Shown piece by piece: positions 57,180-64,000 of a stretch of DNA of 64,000 nucleotides (position 1 is its first letter; every line of letters starts with the position of its first letter). Origin of the DNA: Perognathus longimembris pacificus (lineage: Eukaryota > Chordata > Mammalia > Rodentia > Heteromyidae); assembly GCF_023159225.1 (NCBI RefSeq), contig NC_063169.1, positions 62,087,934 through 62,151,933 of the forward strand. Reading direction: 5' to 3'. A program made the translations under genes and the position numbers. Below the pieces are notes generated by a model. It ran no database searches, was not told the origin of the DNA, and saw only the letters and a program-made list of their open reading frames with translations.

Positions 57180-57475
57180 ACCTTTTCTTTGGCTCTTTGA
57201 TCACTGTGATACTGTTCTTGCATGTCTCTAGTTCTGTCATCTTCTTTGCTTAGAAGTCTAATTTTTGTTACATAGCTACTCTTGTTTTCATGATATATCT
57301 TGTTCTATTCATATTTCCAGTCCATCCATATCATTATATCTAAAGTGTGTTTCTAATAGATAATATATGGTGGTCATATTTTAAATCTACTCTGCTAATC
57401 CTTGACTTTTACTTGGTGCATTTAGAGCATTTACAAATACTAAATGATCTTTGTTCAATATTTGGAACAGGAGAT
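57180..57475 (-). mobile_element. L1 ORF2 fragment, opposite strand
   Basis: Reversed, it reads GCTCTAAATGCACCAAGTAAAAG, TCAAGGATTAGCAGAGTAG, GAAACACACTTTAGATATAATG, which lies a few hundred bases upstream of the neighbouring fragment in L1. Confidence 0.7.
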
Positions 57476-57535
57476 GGATATCTAAACCAATTACTCTAAT
57501 TCACCTCGTGTTGGATTAGCCAGTGCCATAAAACA

Positions 57536-57735
57536 AGAAAAGAGAGGAGGGGAGAGAATGAGAGAGGAGAGGAGAGGAGAAGAAAAGAGAGGAGGGGAGG
57601 GGATGAGAAAGGAGAGGAGAGGAGAAGAGAGGAGAGGAGAGGAGGGGAGAGGAGGGGAGGGGAGGGGAGGGGAGGGGAGGGGAGGGGAGAGGAAGGGAGG
57701 GGAGTGTGGGATGGGGTGGAGGGGAGAGGAGCTGG
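57536..57735. repeat. GGGGA/GAGAGG purine tract
   Basis: About 200 bases of G and A with many GGGGAGG units and no pyrimidine until TGTGGG near 57706. Confidence 0.95.
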
Positions 57736-57739
57736 GGAG

Positions 57740-58084
57740 ATCTTATCCTTCAACACTGTTGCAGGGAGCATTAAATCTCCATTGAATGTATTTTGGAGAA
57801 CACAGTCAAACCAAAATGAAAAAGTTATTTTTTAAGTCATGTAAATAATACAAAGACCGAATTCCCCAAATAGGCTCTGATTCAGCATACCTTTGTGATC
57901 CAGATGCATTTTTATGAACAATCCTTATTAGGGTTTTATCCATACTAATCCAATGTGGAAGAAAAGGAAATGCGCCAATGCCAGCAAAGACACTTTGTTT
58001 TGCTAAAATGAACTTACACTCACTAGCAGGAGACTCTCCAGCAAGGGAAGGACAGTGGCTCCGGGTGGTCTTCAAAGCCCACCA
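57740..58084. other. Intergenic unique sequence
   Basis: Nothing recognised. Confidence 0.4.
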
Positions 58085-58099
58085 CAAGAGGCCATCTAG

Positions 58100-58307
58100 G
58101 GGCTGGGAGCATGGCCTAGTGGTAAAGTGGTCACCTCATATACATGAAGCCCTAGGTTCGATTCCTAAGCACCACATATATAGAAAAAGCCAGAAGTGGC
58201 GCTGAGGCTCAAGTGGTAGAGTGCTAGCCTTGAGCAAAAAAAGAAGCCAGGGACAGTGCTCAGGCCCTGAGTTCAAGCCCCAGGACTGGCAAAAAATACA
58301 AAGCAAA
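58100..58307 (+). mobile_element. IDL-Geo dimeric SINE with 15-bp TSD
   Basis: Full head and tail. Target duplication CAAGAGGCCATCTAG at 58085-58099 and CAAGAGGCTATCTAG at 58308-58322, one difference. Confidence 0.93.
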
Positions 58308-58324
58308 CAAGAGGCTATCTAGCT

Positions 58325-59030
58325 GTGTGTTGGCCTCTGTGAAGGACAATGAAAGAAGAGCCGATAAAGGGCCCTGATTTCCAGCGCCCTGTCTTCCTAA
58401 CTCCCAGAAAGGAGGAAGAGAGAAGGACACATATCAAGAGGAGAAAAGACGCAGTCACACGTTGTGTCTACCCGTGATCGTAAATGGTAGGAGCTCACCT
58501 TTTGATTTCGGCCTTATTTGTTGGAAGACAGATGAGGCCCTCGAGTTCACTCTTTCAGGATGGGAGCATTGCTTTCAGCTTAGAGTAATGGGAGAGGAGC
58601 TGGCAGCCCACTCAGAGTCAAGACACAAAAGCTGGATCAATAGTCGGAGGACAACAAAAGGAAGCAGGGAGCTCCCAAATCACTCATCACCTATGGTCTT
58701 ATCAAGTTTCCAACAACGGACATCAATGTCTGCAGAACCCAGATGACCCACCCCACCTACCCATCTCTGACTCTGTGACTAGGAATTCATGAAGTGGGAA
58801 TTAGAAGATGGCAAAGATTCCTTCTAGATTTATTGTGCTCAGACCCTGCAATTCCTCTATTTCCCAGGAAGTTACATACTTTTCCCCCAAAAGTTCAGAG
58901 GGTCCTAAAGCAGAGGAATCCTAACATGGATAAAGACAACACAGAATCACCGTGGACACACAGTGTTCAGCCACCATAGAAAGGAAAGGGCTTTGAGGGG
59001 GGAAACAAAGAGGGCGCACATTATTTAATG
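58325..59030. other. Intergenic unique sequence
   Basis: Nothing recognised. Confidence 0.4.
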
Positions 59031-59034
59031 ACCA

Positions 59035-59185
59035 CCGCTGACAGTTATGAGCCAAGAAAATATCCCAACTGCTTTTTAGATGCTATCTCATTCAGTCCTC
59101 ACAACAGCCTTTTGTTGATTCAGTTGTAGAGTTGAGAAACTATCATCCAGAGGTGGGGAGTTGTTCCAAGTCTGCCAGTTGCAAT
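59035..59185 (+). mobile_element. MIR
   Basis: ATGCTATCTCATTCAGTCCTCACAACAGCC ... TAGAGTTGAGAAACTATCATCCAGAGG ... AAGTCTGCCAGTTGC runs through the MIR core and 3' half. Confidence 0.75.
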
Positions 59186-59189
59186 GCAA

Positions 59190-60480
59190 CTTCTCTCTCC
59201 TCTTCTCTCTCCTCTTTCTTAAGCCCCTTCTTTGTTGGTCTCCTTATCGCTCTTTTCCAGTAGGTTTTTGGAATGAAATTGGACAGTACCAATGGAGCAC
59301 CAGGATAGGCAGACAGGAGTGACATGGTTGGACCAGCCCAGTTTAGGACATTGAGTTGTAGCAGAGGAAGGGGATGAAAGCTATTTCCTTTGCTTCTCAG
59401 CTATTTCTTCCTCTGCTGCTGGAAGCCATAAGGCTCAAAGGCGTTCAAATTTTATGGTTACTCTCTCTTCCATACCCACCACAGACCACCCTCCTCTTGA
59501 GGATTCACTACAAAGTCTCAAAATCTTTGTTAACACAGTGCTCTAAGTAACCACTATTGGAAGTGGCCATCAGAATGAAACCGTTTTTTTCTACTCCCAT
59601 CCTTACACATAACCTGTTTTCTCTGAAGCTACCTGAGACTCATAACTCAACCATAAATAACATACATCATTCAAGCAGAGCTGCCCTATCAGAAATCATG
59701 ATGACAACAAAGATGTGACCAACTGATCCCACACCCTGCTCCACTTCAATCCCCCATGCAACTCCTGACAGAGCTAAGAAAACCACATTTTTCTGTCTGG
59801 ATCAGTTAATGATGGATGTTCAGAAGGTTTTTCCAGAATGGAGGCAGGTGCAGAAATCTTGGCCTTTGGCTGCTATTGAATTTTGTTCTCCATCTGAGGA
59901 TAAGGTAGGGCACAGCCCCTGGGGGAGTTTTACCAGTCTTACCTCAGTTCCACAAGGTTTGAAGACCTTGTCACCAAAGAGAAATAAACTGGGCCCCCAC
60001 ATCAAGAAACATGGTGTTCCCCTTTTTAGACCCCATGAAACCACACTTGCCTTTCCAGCTTAATCTTCTGCTCTCTTCTTTAGCTCCTCAACTTAAGGAA
60101 AGAAAAGATGTGAGGGTCAAGGAAACCCAGTCCCAGGAAAAATGTGTATATAAAAATGTCTTGAAATTATTTGCAGAAGTAGGAGAGAAGTAATTCTGGA
60201 CAGTGAGACGGCAAATGTTTCACCAGATGAGAGTCCAGGAAGAGCAATAACATGGAAGAAGGAAGATGAGATTGACAGGACTCTTGGCTATAACAAATAC
60301 TGGAGGATTCTCCATTGCTGACCTTGGAGAAAGTGGTATGCCCTGGGAGCTCAGGAAGTTTCTCAGGTGGCCAAAGCTGGACATGTGGGCTCCCTCCTTT
60401 GTCTTACAATGACTTTGTCTTACAATGACAATGAGCAGAATGGTAACTCTAGAGCTTTTGAAGACAAGACTTTTTTTTTT
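59190..60480. other. Intergenic unique sequence
   Basis: Contains a donor-like site at 59905 (AAG|GTAGGG) after a 32-codon open stretch and an acceptor-like site at 60083 (CTTCTTTAG), but their reading frames do not join. A 16-bp tandem duplication lies at 60398-60429. Confidence 0.35.
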
Positions 60481-60492
60481 TTCACCATGCAG

Positions 60493-60775
60493 ATGTGATT
60501 TAAATGACACTGCAGAAAAGGATGATGTGGAAGGCAACAGTTGCTATGACTCTGACAAGATGATTAAGCTGAGAAAGGCAGAAGACCTGTACAGGTTGAG
60601 GGAGACAATTGAAGAAGAAGACTAGCACCGTGAAGGATGTCTGAACCTTGGGACCTGCCATCTTTGTTCCTTCGTCTGTGTCTCCCAATCTGCCAGGCTG
60701 AGTCCAAGAGAATTTGGTGGATGAAATGGTCAGGCACTAACATTTTGGCTAATAAATGCAACCTGCTAGCTCATC
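60493..60775 (+). other. Candidate terminal exon of an unrecognised transcript
   Basis: A poly-T tract and TTCACCATGCAG form a good acceptor (AG at 60491-60492). After one base completing a codon, the frame stays open for 43 codons to TAG (60623 region), ending in the acidic words LRETIEEED. A short untranslated part follows with AATAAA at 60751-60756. Together these look like a last exon, but no upstream exon with matching phase was found. It could equally be chance. Confidence 0.25.
60751..60756 (+). terminator. Polyadenylation signal AATAAA of the candidate exon
   Basis: Canonical hexamer about 130 bases after the TAG. Confidence 0.3.
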
Positions 60776-60939
60776 AGCATCCATATTCATGGAGCTCTTT
60801 TGATCTCTCCCAAATTCCACTATGTTAAATCAGAAACAAAAGGGAAGATTTGTGGTGGAATCAGAGAAGATGTTGCTAGGCCAGGCACTCTGGAAAGGCA
60901 GTGAAAGAATAAGAACAATTTAGAATTTATGGTGAAATG

Positions 60940-61167
60940 GGTGCTGGTGGCTCATGCCTGTAATCCTGGCTACTCAGGAGACTGAGATCTGAGGACTGTA
61001 GTTCAAAGCCAGCCTGTGCAGAAAAGTGCATGCAATTCTTACCTCCAACTATCCAGCAAAAAGCAGAAAACTGGAAGTGGAGCTGTAGTTGAAATGGTAG
61101 AGCACCAGTACTGAGCAAAAAAGGCAAATGAGAGTGTAAGACCCTGAATTCAAGTCACAAGTACCAT
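60940..61167 (+). mobile_element. 7SL-like head + Geo tail SINE
   Basis: GGGTGCTGGTGGCTCATGCC, CTACTCAGGAGACTGAG, CTTACCTCCAACTATCC, AACTGGAAGTGGAGCTGTAG, CCCTGAATTCAAGTCACAAG. Confidence 0.85.
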
Positions 61168-61169
61168 GC

Positions 61170-61790
61170 GTGCGCGGTGTGAGAATATTTATGGAGTTGC
61201 AATCGAAATGAAAACACACTTTGGTCCTAGCCCTAGGGCTTTGGGCAGGTTTCTGTTTTGAACAGCCCTGGACTTTAAAATAAGTAAAGCACATCTTGCA
61301 AAAAATAGGCTGATTGTGTGTCTTACAATTCATGGGTTTTGGTTCATTCCATGCACAAAGCCATTAAAGGGGTCTTGCCATGATCTGAGGGTCTCTGGAA
61401 TGTAAAAAGATGTAGTAGTACTGCTTAGTGGTGGTTTAGAGTGGGGAGTTTCAAGATAGATAATAAAAGCTGAATTTCTAAAATTTACACAGGGGACTCT
61501 TTATATCCAAAATAGATAGATATAGTTAGATAGATATTGAACAAAGACACTGAGTTTTCCACTTTTAATTTCATATGTAAAGCAATTAAAGAGAAAAAAC
61601 TTGTGTAAACAAAACTTCTTTAGACTAGTCCATTAAAGGGTATTAATAACTATACACCAACAAACATAACCATTAAAGAGAATGATAAGGAGAAACGCCA
61701 AAGTATGGGGAGGAGGCAAAGGGAAGAAGATTCTAGATAAAGAGCTATATTTCCTACAAACAAGTATGCATACAAAATAGATCAGGCACT
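61170..61790. other. Intergenic unique sequence
   Basis: Short TAGA repeat near 61516-61537; otherwise nothing recognised. Confidence 0.4.
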
Positions 61791-61792
61791 GC

Positions 61793-61794
<2 letters not shown>

Positions 61795-61824
<30 letters not shown>

Positions 61825-61830
61825 GGGAGA
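61795..61830. repeat. (GA)n microsatellite
   Basis: GA run with an AAAG interruption. Confidence 0.95.
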
Positions 61831-62053
61831 AAAGCTAAACAATGGCTTTATTGATTTAAGACATGTGGACTTCATTAGGGAAGCAGAATGCATTAAAATG
61901 GGTTGTGATACCAGCAGCAAGGAGCAAAATCAGGTCACAGAGCTCCTCAGACAAAGGCATGATGAATCTTTACTAGGTAATTGGACTAGGAGGTAGGAGG
62001 GGGAAAAAATGATTCTTTTCTTCCCTCCCCACACCCCTTTATATGTTTCTAAG

Positions 62054-62221
62054 CCTTCAAAGGTAAATCTACATGTTGAACTGAAACGGCAAAGCTCAGA
62101 ACCCACTCAGTTTGACACAGTGCCTGTACTGCCAAGAATCCCTGAGCCAGAAACTAGAGAAGCCCCAGGAAAAGCTCCTGCTGATACAGAAATAAATAAT
62201 GGACACATCAAAGCAATGCGT
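62054..62221 (+). other. Exon-like open stretch, unassigned
   Basis: After a pyrimidine-rich run and TTTCTAAG, 56 codons stay open between an acceptor-like AG (62052-62053) and a donor-like GTAAGA (62222). Both edges fall on codon boundaries. The peptide is Pro/Glu/Lys-rich (for example PVLPRIPEPETREAPGK). The frame continues to a stop at 62281 beside an (AAT)n run, which hints instead at the tail of an old retroelement. Confidence 0.2.
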
Positions 62222-62284
62222 GTAAGATGTCTCAACGGCCCCAACAGGAAGCTTCCGCGGAATTCAAAAACAATAAAATAATAA

Positions 62285-62635
62285 TAATAATACTATTTTT
62301 TTCACTTGAATAGACATTTCTGTTTTAAAAGTCCATAATCCATGTAGCTTATAGAAAAACTGGTAGGCTATTCATAGGGGAGCTTCATTTTAAAAATAAC
62401 AGAGTCAAAAGGAAGGAAGGAAATCACTAAAGAGAAAATGTGTATTTTAACAAAGGTTTAGAAGGTATAATGAGAATACTTTCGCACAACTTCAATTGAT
62501 TTTGATCCTTTGCGTAATATATTGGCCCAAAAGAAAAAAATCAGGAACTAAGAGAAATGGATCTCTTCAACTCTTACATATTTATTTCTGTCTCTTCTCT
62601 GTTCTGTTTCTTTCTTTCTTTGGGGTGGGAGGGGT
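62285..62635. other. Intergenic unique sequence
   Basis: AAT repeat at the start, otherwise nothing recognised. Confidence 0.4.
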
Positions 62636-62640
62636 GGGAA

Positions 62641-62868
62641 CCTGTTGGTTGTGGGGCTTGAACTTAAGGCCTGGGCATTATCCCTGAGCTCTTTTTGCTC
62701 AAGGCTAGCACTCTACCACTTGGAGCCACAGCACCATTTCTGGTTTTCTGATAGTTAACTGGAGATAAGAGTCTCACAGACTTCCTGTCTGGGGGTGGTT
62801 TTGAACCGAGATGATCTCAGCCTCCTGAGTAGCTAGGGAAACAGGCATGAGCCCCTGGTGCCCAGCTC
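62641..62868 (-). mobile_element. 7SL-like head + Geo tail SINE, antisense
   Basis: GTTGTGGGGCTTGAACTTAAGGCC, CAGCACCATTTCTGG, GTTAACTGGAGATAAGAG, CAGCCTCCTGAGTAGCTAGG, CTGGTGCCCAGC. Confidence 0.9.
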
Positions 62869-62869
62869 T

Positions 62870-63765
62870 GTGTTTCTTTTTCTAGAACTTTCTCACATTT
62901 GGCTTGTGACCTAGCTGCCTCTTCCTGCCTCCAACCAAGAACGAAATCTCAAAAATGGGCCCTTCCCTGATACCTTTTGCTCATCTGGTCTCCTAGTACC
63001 CTGTCCCCATAAAACCAGCCTAGGCACTGACTTGGCATTTTATCACTTTTAGATAACCCTTACTCTTAAATCATTACCCTAGGTATATTTTAATGCATAA
63101 TGTTATCAGTGGAACCAAAACATTATGGAAGAATTCTGTCCATAGACAGAAAAACTATGAGTCTTTTTCACAGAGGAAGAAATGATTTTAGGAGCACTTG
63201 ATGCAGCAGGGTATCCTGCCGAACTCCTGGAAACTATGTAAGGATTGCATTGAATCAGTCTGTCTCCACAGATTTAAGACTTAATGAAGAAAGTAAGTCA
63301 AATGACTTTAATGCAGGATGGATATGTGGCGTGCAGGTGACAACCAGAGGCTTGGAGTCTGGACGTGTTTCACGTAGGGAAAGGAATGGAGCCAGACACA
63401 GTCGTATTTGTCTTAGGGTTTAGTAGGCATGTTAGAGAGGTCTTGGGTGGGTAAGAAAGCTGGAGCAACTGTGAGAAATGTTAGCAGAAGACTGGTTTCC
63501 TGAGAGCACCAGGGACATGTGGTGATGGAAAGCCTTGAATGGGGTACACGAGGAAGGAGGGCTCACTGTCCAGAAGAACAAACCAGGCTGGAAACCAGTT
63601 GCTTCCTACGATAAGGGGAGCAGGAAAGCCTTAGACAACATGACAGGCTTCCATGGGCAGGCCCCAAATGCCAAGCAAAGATGTTTGCACTCAATCTCAG
63701 GGCAGCAGGAGCCTCAGAGAGTACAGACAGAACCTTTCCAGACTGACAAGTTCAAGAGTGTGCAA
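62870..63765. other. Intergenic unique sequence
   Basis: The part at 63300-63720 may hold an old LINE-like relic (GAAAGCCTTGAATGGGG ... CTCAATCTCAGGGCAGCAGGAGCC). No gene seen. Confidence 0.35.
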
Positions 63766-63962
63766 CTGTGTATGTGTGCGTACCCGTGATGCATGTGTGC
63801 CTAGGTGTGAGTGTATATGAGTGTGTGTCTCTATGGGTGTGGGGTGTGGATCTGTGTGGAGATGAGGGCATCTGTACAGACTGGCGAATGTGTGTTGGGG
63901 TATGTGTGTGGTCTGTGTGTTGCGTGGCTGTGTGTGTGTGTGTGTGTTTGTGGGTATATACA
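63766..63962. repeat. Degenerate (TG)n tract
   Basis: Irregular TG/GTGTGC units with point changes, about 200 bases long. Confidence 0.85.
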
Positions 63963-64000
63963 TTCCTGCAGGAGAGTTTGAATGGAAAAGTGTCCATCAC

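Larger units (their letters stand above)
25891..64000. other. Intergenic DNA downstream of UST
   Basis: No exon that I can name occurs here. In other mammals UST is followed by a long gene-poor gap before TAB2, which fits this picture. The stretch holds SINEs, L1, LTR and DNA-transposon fossils, microsatellites and unique sequence. Between listed repeats the sequence looks unique and I see no gene, except for the two unassigned exon-like stretches near 60.5 and 62.1 kb. Confidence 0.6.

Noticed and set aside
57558..57785. Arg/Glu/Gly-rich frame across the purine tract, with a Pro/Leu-rich frame on the other strand
   Set aside because: Both are artefacts of the GGGGA repeat.
59809..60193. A possible two-exon gene joining the donor at 59905 to the acceptor at 60083
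   Set aside because: The phases do not match: the joined frame stops after about nine codons.
1..64000. CRISPR arrays, operons, phage or plasmid features
   Set aside because: Repeats here are microsatellites and retroelements; there are no regularly spaced direct repeats with unique spacers, and the sequence is mammalian.

Overview
The window is nuclear DNA from a rodent, most likely a geomyoid (pocket mouse, kangaroo rat or pocket gopher). The clearest sign is many copies of a dimeric SINE: a tRNA-Ala/ID-type head joined to a roughly 100-bp tail. This matches IDL-Geo, which published work restricts to Geomyoidea. The same tail also follows a 7SL (Alu/B1)-like head in a second, more abundant SINE. 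Long microsatellites, 5'-truncated L1 copies, MaLR LTRs, MIRs and Tigger fossils complete a normal mammalian repeat landscape. The exact species cannot be read from the sequence.

Only one protein-coding exon can be named with confidence: the terminal coding exon of UST (uronyl 2-sulfotransferase) at 22184-22467 on the + strand. A good splice acceptor precedes it and a repeat-poor 3'UTR of up to about 3.4 kb follows, with candidate poly(A) signals near 24.4, 25.0 and 25.87 kb. Everything upstream (1-22183) is read as the last UST intron. Everything beyond about 25.9 kb is read as intergenic DNA downstream of UST; in other mammals TAB2 lies further along, and it is not reached here.

Region by region: 1-10 kb is intron with an antisense L1 3' end, IDL-Geo copies, a (TG)n/(AC)n inverted repeat and GA and CTC tracts. 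10.4-12.3 kb is nearly repeat-free and contains a complex, GC-richer block that could be a regulatory element. 12.3-22 kb is intron with SINEs, microsatellites and a 1.1-kb old L1 3' end. 22.2-25.9 kb is the UST exon and 3'UTR. 26-45 kb is repeat-rich intergenic DNA with several datable nested insertions. 47.0-48.8 kb is a Tigger fossil split by a retrocopy carrying a poly(A) tail and an IDL-Geo SINE at its 5' edge. 51-57 kb holds another Tigger fossil, a rodent L1 3' end with two SINEs inside, MaLR LTRs and two L1 ORF2 pieces facing opposite ways. 57.5 kb is a long G-rich tract. 59.8-62.3 kb has two exon-like open stretches that I cannot assign.

No genes form a pathway or operon here, and I found no CRISPR array, tRNA/rRNA gene or novel multi-gene system. 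The most interesting material is retrotransposon biology: modular SINE tails, the chimeric SINE-retrocopy insertion, and very short L1 insertions with intact target-site duplications.
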